Assembly (NCBI GenBank): GCA_965662775.1
Contig: CBFIIW010000012.1
Location: 33,369-97,368, forward strand
Length of the DNA: 64,000 nt
Reading direction: 5' to 3'
Origin: UBA7985 sp002690455
Lineage (GTDB): Bacteria; Pseudomonadota; Alphaproteobacteria; UBA7985
Shown one piece after another: positions 9,600 to 19,018 of this stretch. Made by a program: the position numbers and the translations under genes. The first letter of the stretch is position 1, and every line of letters begins with the position of its first letter. Below the pieces are notes generated by a model, which worked only from the letters and a program-made list of their open reading frames with translations, was not told the origin of the DNA and made no database searches.

Positions 9600-10133
9600 A
9601 TGAAACGGATTTTGATTGGTGCAGCCCTGTTGACCACAACTTTTCTCGCTGCCTGCGGGTATTCGGACTTCTTCAACCCGGATCAACGCGAGGTCAGAGG
9701 TGAAACAGTGCCGTTATCGATCAACGAAATTCCGCACGCCGAAAAGGTGCTGTTTATCGACACCGAAAACGATCAGAAACTCGGTGAGCGCGACCTGTCG
9801 CGGCTGCTCTATGGCCAGACGTTGGTGTCCCGGTCCGTGGATGAGACTGCAGCCGTGCAGTATTCTTACTTTGCCCGCGACGGCCTATTGGCCATTAATC
9901 CGCGCCCGGGCCGGCTGGTTCTGGGAAGCTGGCGCATCGAGGACTCTAAGCTGTGCTACGATCTCAGCGACGATGAGTTCTGTTCCGCGCTGTACCGAAC
10001 CGCCGCCAAGGTAGATCGGACACATCTGCTATATTTTGCTAGAGACGAAAGCCCGATCCGGCCCACGGTTTTCCTGGAAAGCACACAGTTGGGTGACACC
10101 ATTACGATCGATCGCCTGCCCCCGACTCTGTAG
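9600..10133 (+). CDS. Hypothetical lipoprotein
   Basis: About 177 residues, unrecognised. It has a lipoprotein signal: MKRILIG, a hydrophobic stretch and the lipobox FLAAC, so it is probably anchored to a membrane from the periplasmic side. The mature part carries two cysteines (LCYDLSDDEFC) and alternating strand-like segments. The frame begins at an ATG at 9585 (five extra residues), which is equally possible. It stands alone, divergent from the quinone oxidoreductase gene and followed by a 289-base gap. Confidence 0.7.
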   Translation: MKRILIGAALLTTTFLAACGYSDFFNPDQREVRGETVPLSINEIPHAEKVLFIDTENDQKLGERDLSRLLYGQTLVSRSVDETAAVQYSYFARDGLLAINPRPGRLVLGSWRIEDSKLCYDLSDDEFCSALYRTAAKVDRTHLLYFARDESPIRPTVFLESTQLGDTITIDRLPPTL

Positions 10134-10422
10134 TCGAGACCGTCAAGCTCAGCCCGTGCAGCCTGCGGAGGACTGCACAGGATGCGTGGTGTTTCGAGAC
10201 CAAAGGGAGGACTCGGCAGTGTCACGGACTACTCATCGGACCGTCACAGCAGTAAAGATGCGGGAATCTGCGTGACTTTTGACCGTAAAATTCCATCGTC
10301 ACAGCTTTTTCGTGCAGCTTTGTCCATGCACCTTTGACCATGCGCCCATGATTTGCGACCCTGTCCGTGATCGGCTATGAAATAGCCATGTAACAAACGT
10401 TTCATTCTTGGGAGTGCCGCAG
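10134..10422. other. Intergenic region before the sugar ABC ATPase
   Basis: 289 bases with no convincing gene. It holds a short imperfect hairpin (GTGCAG/CTGCAC) soon after the lipoprotein gene and, 80-105 bases before the ABC ATPase start, two tandem copies of a CTTTG[T/A]CCATGC 12-mer with a 14-base period (10318-10329 and 10332-10343). A related CTTTTGACC lies at about 10276. Confidence 0.4.
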
Positions 10423-11508
10423 ATGGCTGGTGTCCGCCTCATTAAGGCCGTTAAGGAATATGGTTCAACCCGCGTGATCCATGATGTCGACCTCGACATC
10501 GAAGACGGTGAATTTGCCGTTTTTGTCGGTCCCTCTGGGTGTGGCAAGTCGACCCTGCTGCGCATGGTAGCGGGGCTCGAAGATATCACCTCGGGCGATC
10601 TCCATATCGGTGATCAGTTGATGAACGATGTTCCACCGGCCAAGCGCGGTATCGCCATGGTGTTTCAGTCATACGCCCTTTACCCACACCTGACGACATT
10701 TGAGAACATGGCCTTTGGCCTGCGACTGGCCAAGCGCCCCAAGGCGGAGATTGAAGAGCGCGTGATGCGTGCTGCCGGGATACTGCAGATCGAAGAGCTG
10801 CTAAACCGTAAGCCCAAGGACATGTCTGGCGGTCAACGCCAGCGTGTCGCCATTGGCCGAGCGATCGTCCGCAACCCCGACGTGTTCCTTTTCGACGAGC
10901 CGCTCTCCAACCTCGACGCCAAGCTGCGGGTGCAGATGCGTCAAGAATTGGCTGAACTTCACGCCCGGCTCAAAACCACGATGATTTACGTGACCCATGA
11001 TCAGGTCGAAGCCATGACCATGGCCGACAAGATCGTCGTGCTGCGTGATGGCAACGTAGAACAGGTTGGCCAGCCACTGGACCTATACCACCGCCCGGCG
11101 AACAAGTTCGTTGCTGGCTTCATCGGCTCTCCGGCCATGAATTTTGTCTCCGGCGTCATTGCCGAAGGCGGAGATAAGAAGGCAAAGGTCAAGCTCGAAG
11201 GTGCCGACGGCGACATCATTGTTCCGCTGGCCCGTCCAGTGCAGTCGGGCGAGGCCGTTGCGCTGGGTATCCGTCCTGAGCACACCGCGTTGGTGGAGAA
11301 GAGCCCGCTGAAGGGAACCGTCACCGTGGTCGAACGGCTTGGGTCAGTTTCCTTTGCCTACGTCAAGGTTGGCGACAACACCCTGACGGTGCAGGCTGAG
11401 GGCTCCGAGGTGATTAAGGCCGGAACAAAGGTCGGCATCGACCTGCCCGCACCGCGCCTGCACATGTTCGGCGCTGACGGCACAGCACTAACGGCGGGCA
11501 CACAGTAA
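10423..11508 (+). CDS. UgpC/MalK-type sugar ABC transporter ATP-binding protein, stand-alone
   Basis: A 361-residue importer ATPase of the CUT1 (UgpC/MsmK/MalK) type. Walker A GPSGCGKST, the Q-loop VFQSYALYPH, signature MSGGQRQRVAIGRA, Walker B VFLFDEPLSNLDAKLR and switch THDQVEAMTMAD are all intact, and the C-terminal third is the TOBE/regulatory domain. The ATG at 10423 follows GGGAGTG with good spacing; a TTG 15 bases earlier is less likely. No permease or binding-protein gene is adjacent, so it may energise sugar transporters encoded elsewhere, as shared MsmK/UgpC ATPases do. It lies directly before the glucose-catabolic zwf-pgl-edd-glk run, which fits a role in feeding sugar to that pathway. 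Confidence 0.9.
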   Translation: MAGVRLIKAVKEYGSTRVIHDVDLDIEDGEFAVFVGPSGCGKSTLLRMVAGLEDITSGDLHIGDQLMNDVPPAKRGIAMVFQSYALYPHLTTFENMAFGLRLAKRPKAEIEERVMRAAGILQIEELLNRKPKDMSGGQRQRVAIGRAIVRNPDVFLFDEPLSNLDAKLRVQMRQELAELHARLKTTMIYVTHDQVEAMTMADKIVVLRDGNVEQVGQPLDLYHRPANKFVAGFIGSPAMNFVSGVIAEGGDKKAKVKLEGADGDIIVPLARPVQSGEAVALGIRPEHTALVEKSPLKGTVTVVERLGSVSFAYVKVGDNTLTVQAEGSEVIKAGTKVGIDLPAPRLHMFGADGTALTAGTQ

Positions 11509-11644
11509 CGTCGGCCCTTCTGGTCGGAAGAAGTGATTTAAGCAGCCGCAACCGATTCCGGGGTGCCAACAGGCGCCTCGACTTTCGACTGCGCTGACCG
11601 GATAACCCGGTTTAACCTGAACACCTAAGATAGGGTGATCACCC

Positions 11645-13123
11645 ATGTCGAAGATCATCGTTGTTGACCCCTTTGACTACGTTGTCGTTGGTGGCACCGG
11701 CGACTTGGCTAAACGAAAGCTATTTCCGGCACTGTTCCACCGGGAGTCGGACGGCCAGTTGCCAGACCAGGCGCGGATCATTGGCGTGGCCCGCACAGAG
11801 CTCACTGATGCTGAATTCGTGGCTCAGGTTGAAGCCGCGCTGCAGGAATTTATTCCCGCCAAAGATCGCGACCCCGAAACATTAAAACGCTTTCTGGCTC
11901 GATTTTCTTACATGCCAAACAATGCCTTCACCAGCGACGGTTATTGGGCGCTGAAGCGGAAACTCGATGAACATCCTGACCGGGTTCGGGTCATCTATCT
12001 TGCGACCCCTCCATCACTGTTCGGGCCGATTTCGGCTTTCCTCGCTGAAGTTGGCCTGAACGGACCCAAGGACCGCCTGGTTCTGGAAAAACCCCTGGGG
12101 CACGACCTGCCCTCGAGCCAGGAGATCAACGCCTCTGTAGCCGACGCCTTTGAGGAGACGCAGGTTTACCGGATCGATCACTATCTGGGTAAGGAGTCCG
12201 TGCAGAACCTGATGGCGCTGCGCTTTGGTAACGTGCTGTTCGAAAGTATCTGGTCTAAGGCCGTCGTCGATCACGTGCAGATTACCGTCGCCGAAGACAT
12301 CGGTGCAGGCGAACGGGCCACCTACTACTCCAAATCCGGCGCGTTGCGCGATATGGTGCAGAATCACCTCGCCCAGTTGCTATGTCTGACTGCCATGGAA
12401 GCCCCGGCGAGCATGGACGCGGACAGCGTACGCGATGAGAAGCTGAAAGTCCTCCGCGCCCTCCGGCCGTTTTCTGCAGAGGACTTCCGGCTGAATGTCA
12501 TCCGAGGTCAGTATCATGCTGGCAGAATCGACGGTACGGCGGTCCCCGGCTACGCGGAGGAGTTGGGGGAGGCCACAACGACCGAGACCTACGTCGCGCT
12601 GAAGACCTATGTGGACAACTGGCGCTGGGCAGGAGTGCCGTTTTATCTCCGAACCGGAAAGCGCCTGCCGGTGCGGTCTTCGGAGATTGTGGTACATTTC
12701 AAAGCGATCCCGCACTCGATCTTCCGTCCCGTGACCGCCGATGCTGCCGTGCCAAATCGACTCGTCATTCGCTTGCAGCCCGATGAAGGAGTGAGCTTGC
12801 GACTGATGACCAAGGATCCCGGGCCCGGCGGCATGCGCCTGCGGGCGGCGAGCCTCGACCTCTCGTTCAAAGACGAGTTCGAGTTGGAGCGTTTTCCTGA
12901 TGCCTACGAACGCCTGTTGCTCGATGTAGTAAGGGGCAACCGGACGCTGTTCATGCGCCGGGACGAACTCGAAGCCGCATGGGCGTGGATGACTCCGGTC
13001 CTCGATCACTGGGCGACCAGCGATGATCGTGTTCAGGCCTACGCGGCCGGAACGTGGGGACCAGAGGCCGCGGTGGAAATGATTGGCCGCGATGGCCACA
13101 GCTGGCACGAGGCCATGAAATAA
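11645..13123 (+). CDS. zwf: Glucose-6-phosphate 1-dehydrogenase
   Basis: Oxidises glucose-6-phosphate to 6-phosphogluconolactone with NAD(P), the first step of the Entner-Doudoroff and oxidative pentose phosphate routes. At 492 residues it has family length. The nucleotide-binding GGTGDLAKRKLFPAL (about 16-30) and the active-site RIDHYLGKE (176-184) are intact, followed by the C-terminal catalytic domain. It is first gene of a zwf-pgl-edd-glk run, separated from the ABC ATPase by 136 bases, which may hold the promoter. CimA-like neighbours aside, the order matches the glucose operon of several alphaproteobacteria. Confidence 0.96.
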   Translation: MSKIIVVDPFDYVVVGGTGDLAKRKLFPALFHRESDGQLPDQARIIGVARTELTDAEFVAQVEAALQEFIPAKDRDPETLKRFLARFSYMPNNAFTSDGYWALKRKLDEHPDRVRVIYLATPPSLFGPISAFLAEVGLNGPKDRLVLEKPLGHDLPSSQEINASVADAFEETQVYRIDHYLGKESVQNLMALRFGNVLFESIWSKAVVDHVQITVAEDIGAGERATYYSKSGALRDMVQNHLAQLLCLTAMEAPASMDADSVRDEKLKVLRALRPFSAEDFRLNVIRGQYHAGRIDGTAVPGYAEELGEATTTETYVALKTYVDNWRWAGVPFYLRTGKRLPVRSSEIVVHFKAIPHSIFRPVTADAAVPNRLVIRLQPDEGVSLRLMTKDPGPGGMRLRAASLDLSFKDEFELERFPDAYERLLLDVVRGNRTLFMRRDELEAAWAWMTPVLDHWATSDDRVQAYAAGTWGPEAAVEMIGRDGHSWHEAMK

Positions 13124-13157
13124 GGCAGGAAAGAAGCCGGAAAACGGGGCACGATCG

Positions 13158-13844
13158 ATGATCATTGCAGAACACCTATACGCCTCCTCTGACGTTTTGG
13201 CTCACCGGCTCGCGTGGACCACGGCCAAGTCGCTGGTCGATGCCATCGCGCAGAACGGACAAGCGCGCCTGCTTGTCTCCGGCGGATCGACGCCCAAGGC
13301 GTTTTTTGCGGCGCTCGCCCAGCAGGCGCTGGCGTGGGAGAGGGTGACTATCGGCTTGGTAGATGATCGCTGTGTCGAAAGCTTTGATCCGAACTCAAAC
13401 GCTAAGCTTGTCGGCGAAAATCTGCTGCTGGGAGAGGCTTTTAGCGCAACCTTCCAGCCGCTGTTCGACCCAGAACTGGGGATTGAGAAATCGGCGCAAT
13501 GGGCCGCTGGGGCTGCGATGCGCCCGGACGTTGTCGTGCTGGGACTTGGTGGCGATGGCCATACGGCCAGCTTGTTCCCAGGATCACCGCAGCTTGAACA
13601 GGGGCTCTCGGCCGATGCCGCCGCCGTTCTGGCTGCTGAACCTACCATGGACCCTATGGTAACACGCCTTACCCATTCCGGTCCGTTTCTGGTGCAGGCG
13701 TCGCGCGTGTTTTTACATTTCGAAGGCGCAGGCAAGCGCGAGGTTTACGAAGATGCTCGCCTGCACGACCAGCCTTCGACCACGCCGATCTCCTGGTTTC
13801 TCCACCACCCCGACTGCCCGGTTGAAACATACTGGGCGCCCTAG
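13158..13844 (+). CDS. pgl: 6-phosphogluconolactonase
   Basis: Hydrolyses 6-phosphogluconolactone to 6-phosphogluconate. 228 residues with the DevB/glucosamine-6-phosphate isomerase-like fold: LLVSGGSTPKAFFAAL near residue 35, the VDDRCV segment and the GLGGDGHTASLFPGS motif near residue 130. It lies 34 bases after zwf on the same strand and 66 bases before edd, so it is probably cotranscribed. Confidence 0.93.
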   Translation: MIIAEHLYASSDVLAHRLAWTTAKSLVDAIAQNGQARLLVSGGSTPKAFFAALAQQALAWERVTIGLVDDRCVESFDPNSNAKLVGENLLLGEAFSATFQPLFDPELGIEKSAQWAAGAAMRPDVVVLGLGGDGHTASLFPGSPQLEQGLSADAAAVLAAEPTMDPMVTRLTHSGPFLVQASRVFLHFEGAGKREVYEDARLHDQPSTTPISWFLHHPDCPVETYWAP

Positions 13845-13910
13845 TTGGTCACCCCATAGGCGAGAACCGCGCCCCTCTTGGCCAGCGGTTCCGATGAAAG
13901 ATAAACAGCC

Positions 13911-15785
13911 ATGACCACGATGAACTCATCCATTCGAGCGGTCACCGACCGGATCATCGAGCGCTCAAGACCCACACGGCAGGCCTACTTGGCCCGGATT
14001 GAGGCCGCACGTCGGAACAAACCGCTACGCAGTGAGCTTTCTTGCGGCAATCTTGCCCATGGCTTTGCCGCTTGTGGCATCGATGAAAAGAAGGCCCTGG
14101 CCAAGACCGACCAGCCCAACATCGGCATTGTCACCGCCTATAACGACATGCTTTCTGCCCATCAGCCACTGAAGGACTATCCCGATATCATCAAGCAGAC
14201 TGCGCTCGAGTGGGGCGGGGTGGCGCAGGTTGCCGGCGGCGTTCCGGCCATGTGTGATGGCGTGACGCAGGGGCAGCCAGGCATGGAATTGTCACTGTTT
14301 TCCCGCGATGTCATCGCAATGGCCACGGCAGTCTCGCTGTCCCACAATATGTTTGACGCGGCTATGTTCCTTGGAACCTGTGACAAGATTGTGCCTGGGT
14401 TGGTCATTGGTGCGCTTGCCTTTGGACATTTGCCGGCGGTCTTCCTGCCCGCGGGCCCCATGGGCACAGGTCAAACAAACGATGAGAAAGCCCGTGTCCG
14501 CGAGGCTTTTGCCAAGGGTGAAGTCGGCCGTGATGCACTGCTTGAAAGCGAGAGCAAGTCCTATCACGGCGCAGGCACCTGTACCTTCTATGGCACTGCC
14601 AATTCCAACCAAATGCTCATGGAGTTCATGGGTCTGCACGTCCCTGGCACAACGTTCTTCGCCCCCGGAACGATAGCGCGCGACGCTGCAGTGAAGGAAA
14701 GCGCACGCGCGGTGCTGGACGCTATTGATCGAGGGCCGCGATACCGTCCCATCGGCCACGTGCTGGACGAACGTGCTTTCGTCAATGGGTTGGTCGGGCT
14801 TATGGCTACGGGTGGTTCCACGAACCTGACTCTGCACTTGATCGCCATGGCGGCGGCTGGTGGGATCCAGCTGAGCTGGGATGATATGAACGATATTTCC
14901 GAGGCCACGCCGTTGCTTGCTCGGGTCTATCCAAACGGTTCGGCGGATATAAACGCGATGGAAGCTGCGGGCGGATTGCCATTCCTGATCGACCAGCTCC
15001 GTGGCGCGGGTTTTCTGCATACCGATGTAATGACCCTGACGGAAAACGGACTGGACGATTATGGTCGCGTTGCCACAGTCTCGGTTGACGGCACCCTGCG
15101 TTACGAGCCTGCACCGCCGGTCTCTGGCCTGCCGGATGTGCTGACCAGTGCCGACAAGCCGTTTCAGAGCAATGGCGGCTTACGGGTGCTGAGCGGAAAT
15201 CTGGGACGCGCTGTCATCAAAGTCTCGGCCGTTGCCCCGGAAAATCGCATTGTTGAAGCTCAGGCGCGGGTCTTTACCGACCAGAACCAGATTCAGGCGG
15301 CCTTCAAGGCCGGCGAGTTGCATGGTGATTTCGTCGCTGTTTTGCGCGCTCAGGGGCCAAGGGCTAATGGCATGCCCGAACTGCACAAGCTGACCACGCC
15401 ACTGAGCGTGCTGCAGAAGTTGGGGTTCAAGGTCGCGCTGGTCACAGACGGCCGCATGTCCGGGGCATCAGGTAAAGTGCCCGCCGCTATTCATTTGACG
15501 CCGGAAGCCATCGATGGTGGCCCAATTGCTCGTGTAAGGGACGGTGATCTTGTGCGGCTGGATGCCGAAGCCGGAACACTGGAAGTGCTGGTTGATGCTG
15601 CTGACTTTGATAACCGCCCGGCGGCTCTGGATGACCTGAGCCAGAGCCATATTCTGATGGGGCGTGAATTGTTCGGTTCCTTCCGTAATGCAGTCGGTGA
15701 TTCCGAAGCCGGTGCCGGCGTCTTTGGCGCGCCGGGACTGACGGTGCCTGTCCCTGCTGAGACTGAAAAAGCCGTCGTTGGATGA
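13911..15785 (+). CDS. edd: 6-phosphogluconate dehydratase
   Basis: Dehydrates 6-phosphogluconate to 2-keto-3-deoxy-6-phosphogluconate, the committing step of the Entner-Doudoroff pathway. 624 residues, the IlvD/Edd family length. Visible family segments are GVPAMCDGVTQG, LGTCDKIVPGL and GTCTFYGTANSNQM, whose cysteines bind the 4Fe-4S cluster, plus the C-terminal DGRMSGASGKVPAA. The stop overlaps the glk start by 8 bases, so translation is coupled. Confidence 0.96.
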   Translation: MTTMNSSIRAVTDRIIERSRPTRQAYLARIEAARRNKPLRSELSCGNLAHGFAACGIDEKKALAKTDQPNIGIVTAYNDMLSAHQPLKDYPDIIKQTALEWGGVAQVAGGVPAMCDGVTQGQPGMELSLFSRDVIAMATAVSLSHNMFDAAMFLGTCDKIVPGLVIGALAFGHLPAVFLPAGPMGTGQTNDEKARVREAFAKGEVGRDALLESESKSYHGAGTCTFYGTANSNQMLMEFMGLHVPGTTFFAPGTIARDAAVKESARAVLDAIDRGPRYRPIGHVLDERAFVNGLVGLMATGGSTNLTLHLIAMAAAGGIQLSWDDMNDISEATPLLARVYPNGSADINAMEAAGGLPFLIDQLRGAGFLHTDVMTLTENGLDDYGRVATVSVDGTLRYEPAPPVSGLPDVLTSADKPFQSNGGLRVLSGNLGRAVIKVSAVAPENRIVEAQARVFTDQNQIQAAFKAGELHGDFVAVLRAQGPRANGMPELHKLTTPLSVLQKLGFKVALVTDGRMSGASGKVPAAIHLTPEAIDGGPIARVRDGDLVRLDAEAGTLEVLVDAADFDNRPAALDDLSQSHILMGRELFGSFRNAVGDSEAGAGVFGAPGLTVPVPAETEKAVVG

Positions 15786-16764
15786 ACGGATGATGCGTGA
15801 TGCTGTCCTCGTTGCCGATATTGGCGGCACAAACGTTCGCTTTGGTCTGGGCACAACCCCAGACCAGCCGGTGCACCGTATCGCCAAGTACAAGATTAGT
15901 GATTTCCCGAACCCGGAAACTGCCGTTCGCCGCTATTTCGATGATCTCGGGCTGTCGTCCGGTGATCTGAAAGCGATCGGCCGAGCCTGCTTCTGTGCAG
16001 CTGGACCAGTGGAAGATGACGTGGTTGCCCTGACCAATGGGTCGTGGCTGATTGACAAGGATCAGATTGCCCGTAGCTTCGCGCTGGAATTCACATTAAT
16101 CAACGATTTCAGCGGATTGGCCTATGCGATCCCCTACCTGCCCGAGACGGAACTGCTGAAACTTGGTGGCGGAGAACCTGAGGCGCTCGCCCCTAAAGCC
16201 ATCTTTGGACCGGGAACCGGTTTGGGGGTTTCTGGTGCAGTGCCTGACCGACACGGCGGCTGGATCACGCTGTCGGGAGAGGGCGGGCATGTTGCCTTTG
16301 CGCCGAGGCGCGAGCTGGAAGACCGGATTCTTGCAATCCTGCGCCGTCGGATCACGGGTGGCCGGGTGTCAGCAGAGCGAATCCTAAGCGGTGCGGGTCT
16401 AGAAATGCTGTTTGAAGCTCTCGCTGAGATCGAGCAGGTGCCGGTCCTGCCGCAATCGGCCCGTGAGATCGTGGAAACCGGTATGGCGAAAGAGGCGTCG
16501 CTGCAGCGTCAGACCATTTCGCTGTTTTGCGGCCTGTTGGGGAAGTTTGGCGGTGATCTCGCACTGACGCTAGGTGCGCGTGGTGGGGTTTACGTGGCCG
16601 GTGGCGTGGCACAGGCGCTGCAGGACTTTCTGCCATTATCGCCGTTCCGTGCTCGTTTTGAGGACAAAGGCCGCATGCAGAAGTTCAATGAGGACATTCC
16701 AACTTATTTGCTCATCGGAGAGACACCGGCACTGACCGGCTGCGTGGCTGCCGCCCAGGATTGA
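15778..16764 (+). CDS. glk: Glucokinase
   Basis: Phosphorylates glucose to glucose-6-phosphate with ATP. 328 residues of the bacterial GlkA type: N-terminal phosphate-binding VADIGGTNVRFG, catalytic LINDFSG with its aspartate, GPGTGLGVSG, and the GEGGHVAFAP segment. The start overlaps the end of edd (ATG at 15778); ATGs at 15790 and 15793 are alternatives that remove a few non-conserved residues. Last gene of the glucose operon, converging on a small ORF and eda. Confidence 0.94.
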   Translation: MDERMMRDAVLVADIGGTNVRFGLGTTPDQPVHRIAKYKISDFPNPETAVRRYFDDLGLSSGDLKAIGRACFCAAGPVEDDVVALTNGSWLIDKDQIARSFALEFTLINDFSGLAYAIPYLPETELLKLGGGEPEALAPKAIFGPGTGLGVSGAVPDRHGGWITLSGEGGHVAFAPRRELEDRILAILRRRITGGRVSAERILSGAGLEMLFEALAEIEQVPVLPQSAREIVETGMAKEASLQRQTISLFCGLLGKFGGDLALTLGARGGVYVAGGVAQALQDFLPLSPFRARFEDKGRMQKFNEDIPTYLLIGETPALTGCVAAAQD

Positions 16765-16842
16765 TCAAAGGCTTAATCGCAGCCTGCTCAACCCGCTGAC
16801 AATGGTGCCGTAAAGAAAATAGTGATCGGCGCCACCGCTCGC

Positions 16843-17148
16843 TTAAACTTCATCACCGCTGTCAAAGCTGCCGTCGTCGTTCAGCTGCCCTTCATCATTA
16901 AGGGTCTCAGTGAACTGTTCCAGCCGCTGACGCCACAGCTCATAGGCTTCGGTGATGACCTCGTCATCTTCATCCATGGCCAGCACGGTCGCAACTTCTT
17001 CATTGGTGAAACCCATGCGAAGCTTTTCCTGCAACACCGCAAGCGTGATCCCGGCCTTGGCAAGCGCGAGACGCTGCTCTGGCGTGGCGCGCTCCGCCAT
17101 TTCACGCAGGTGCGTGGCGTCGGTCGGTAGAGAAGTTTCGGCGGTCAC
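16843..17148 (-). CDS. Small acidic hypothetical protein downstream of eda
   Basis: 101 residues, not recognised. It is strongly acidic at the C-terminus (DEGQLNDDGSFDSGDEV), predicted mostly helical, without signal peptide or membrane segment. The start is a GTG at 17148, preceded by GAGG at about 9 nt inside the end of eda. It begins only 10 bases after the eda stop, so it belongs to the UbiH-like/eda operon. It could be a regulatory or protein-binding adaptor, but nothing in the sequence proves it. Confidence 0.65.
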   Translation of the reverse strand: MTAETSLPTDATHLREMAERATPEQRLALAKAGITLAVLQEKLRMGFTNEEVATVLAMDEDDEVITEAYELWRQRLEQFTETLNDEGQLNDDGSFDSGDEV

Positions 17149-17158
17149 AGGCGTAGCC

Positions 17159-17803
17159 TCAGCGTTTGATCAGTTCTGCTGTTGAAATGGCAGTCCGCGC
17201 CAGTTCGGTCAACTGGCCCCAGTCACCGGCTTCAACGGCCGACGCCGGTACGACCCAAGATCCACCGACGACATCGCAGTTCGGCAAGCTCAGATAGTCT
17301 GCCATATTGCTGAGGGACACCCCACCGGTGGGGCAGAAACGCAGCGATTTGAACACGCTGATAAAGTTCTTCAGATAGGGGGCACCGCCGGACGCTTCAG
17401 CGGGAAAAAATTTCAAATTACGGTAACCCCGATCCATCAACGTCTGCATCTCCGCGGGTGTGGCTGCACCCGGCAGGTAGGGCAGCTTAAGCGCTTCGGC
17501 CGCATCGAGCAGCGTTGCAGTGTGTCCCGGAGAGACGGCAAAGCGCGCACCTGCCGCCTGTGCGGCTTCCATCTGGGCGGGCGTGGTCACAGTGCCGACG
17601 CCGGGGATGGCGCCTTCGACTTGAGCGACGGCGGCGAGGGCCTCCATGGCCGCTGGGGTACGGAGTGTGATCTCGATGCAGGGCAGCCCGCCCGCGACCA
17701 ATGCCGTGGCAAGTTTCTGTGCCTTGCTCGCGTCTTCGAGTACGACAACCGGAATCACCGGGGCAGTATCAATGACAAAATCCGTCTCTGTGGCGCTGCT
17801 CAT
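17159..17803 (-). CDS. eda: 2-keto-3-deoxy-6-phosphogluconate (KDPG) aldolase
   Basis: Cleaves KDPG to pyruvate and glyceraldehyde-3-phosphate, completing the Entner-Doudoroff pathway. 214 residues of the class I KDPG/KHG aldolase family: EITLRTP at 44-50 with the catalytic Glu and Arg, PGVGTVTT at 67-74, and the Schiff-base lysine K131 in LKFFPAEASGG. It is on the opposite strand to zwf-pgl-edd-glk and lies 6 bases after a UbiH-like gene, so it is probably expressed separately from the upper pathway. Confidence 0.95.
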   Translation of the reverse strand: MSSATETDFVIDTAPVIPVVVLEDASKAQKLATALVAGGLPCIEITLRTPAAMEALAAVAQVEGAIPGVGTVTTPAQMEAAQAAGARFAVSPGHTATLLDAAEALKLPYLPGAATPAEMQTLMDRGYRNLKFFPAEASGGAPYLKNFISVFKSLRFCPTGGVSLSNMADYLSLPNCDVVGGSWVVPASAVEAGDWGQLTELARTAISTAELIKR

Positions 17804-17809
17804 GCTCGC

Positions 17810-19018
17810 TCAGCTAACTCCAAAGGGGCGCATGCCTGCGCGCATCAATCCATGGCGTACCGGTCGCAGCCAGCCGAGGCTTTTCAAGGCACCGCGACGG
17901 GCGTGATCCAACCCGAAACGATGACTTTGTATCGCCTGATTCAAAAAGTGGGTCGCCGTTAGACGCGTTATTACATCGCCCCGGCGCCGGACACTATAGC
18001 TTCGCAGCATATCGGGGTCTTGCAGGCCAGATGGATGGTTGAGCAGTGACAACAGCAGCGCCACGTCCGCAAGCGAGGTGTTAAGACCTTGCGCTCCGAT
18101 AGGCGGCATGACGTGGGCGGTCTCTCCGACCAACGCAAGCCTGGGACCGTCGAAGCGCTCGGCGATCTGGGTGCCGACCTCGAAGCCGCCACGGGCACGT
18201 AATTCGGTGATTTCCCCCAACACGCCACGCAGGCTGCTTTGAAGAATCCGTGTAAAGGGCTCATCAGCCGTCGCGCGCAGTTTTTCAGCTCTGCTCGGAC
18301 GGTGGACCCAGACAATGGCTGATTGCGCTTTTCCGGCGGGTGAAGGCGGCAAGGGGACCGTAGTTAGCGGGCCTTCGCGGCGGTGAAATTCAGTGGATAT
18401 GCCGTCGTGGTCGATGCTGTGTTCAATTTGGCAGACCAGCGCCGCCTGATCGGGGCGGTAGTCCTGCATTCCGATACCGGCAAGCGCCGGAACCGGCGAG
18501 CGGCGTCCTGCGGCGTCAAGGATCAGATCACCCTCGACGACGACACCGTCACTCAGCGTAACCTGCCCGGGTGCCCAGTCCGTGACCGGGGCGTTAAACG
18601 TCATTTCCAGCGCCGACTCACCCTGCGCCTCAGCAAGGTCCAGCAGAGCATCAACGAGATCGGCATTAATGACGTTGTGGCCAAAAGGGGTATCGGTAAT
18701 CTCTTCGGCGCGAAAAACTTCAACGACCGGATTGCTCCACCTGTCTGCTTGATCATCAATCAGCCGCAGTTGGTGGAGCGGCGCCCCTTTTTGGGCGACC
18801 CGCTCCCAGACACCCAGCCGACTGAGAGTTTCCTGGCTGACCGGCATTAGAGCTGTAGAGCGTGCCGGGCGCAGTCCGGGGTGCTTTCGGGGGTCGGGTC
18901 CAGCCTCGACCAGTTGCACGCGAAAACCATTCAGCGAAAGTCCAAGGGCAAGGCTCAGCCCCACGGGCCCTGCTCCGATTACAACAATTTTAGGCTTTCG
19001 GCTTTCCATCACTGGCAT
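17810..19018 (-). CDS. FAD-dependent UbiH/UbiF/COQ6-family hydroxylase
   Basis: About 402-residue flavin monooxygenase that most likely hydroxylates a ubiquinone precursor ring. The N-terminal FAD-binding VVIGAGPVGLSLALGLS and the second FAD/ribose motif GETAHVMPPIGAQGLN are present, the latter a variant of GDAAH-x3-P-x2-GQG-x-N. The ATG at 19018 was chosen because it lies about 11 residues before the Rossmann strand; the frame is open to 19213, but those 65 residues are unconserved-looking and overlap the divergent gene at 19133. It heads an operon with eda and the small acidic ORF, an unusual association. Which ring position it hydroxylates cannot be told. Confidence 0.82.
   Translation of the reverse strand: MPVMESRKPKIVVIGAGPVGLSLALGLSLNGFRVQLVEAGPDPRKHPGLRPARSTALMPVSQETLSRLGVWERVAQKGAPLHQLRLIDDQADRWSNPVVEVFRAEEITDTPFGHNVINADLVDALLDLAEAQGESALEMTFNAPVTDWAPGQVTLSDGVVVEGDLILDAAGRRSPVPALAGIGMQDYRPDQAALVCQIEHSIDHDGISTEFHRREGPLTTVPLPPSPAGKAQSAIVWVHRPSRAEKLRATADEPFTRILQSSLRGVLGEITELRARGGFEVGTQIAERFDGPRLALVGETAHVMPPIGAQGLNTSLADVALLLSLLNHPSGLQDPDMLRSYSVRRRGDVITRLTATHFLNQAIQSHRFGLDHARRGALKSLGWLRPVRHGLMRAGMRPFGVS

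Noticed and set aside
12380..13165. Minus-strand open frame (261 aa) inside zwf
   Set aside because: Antisense shadow of a conserved enzyme; no ribosome site and no recognisable domain.
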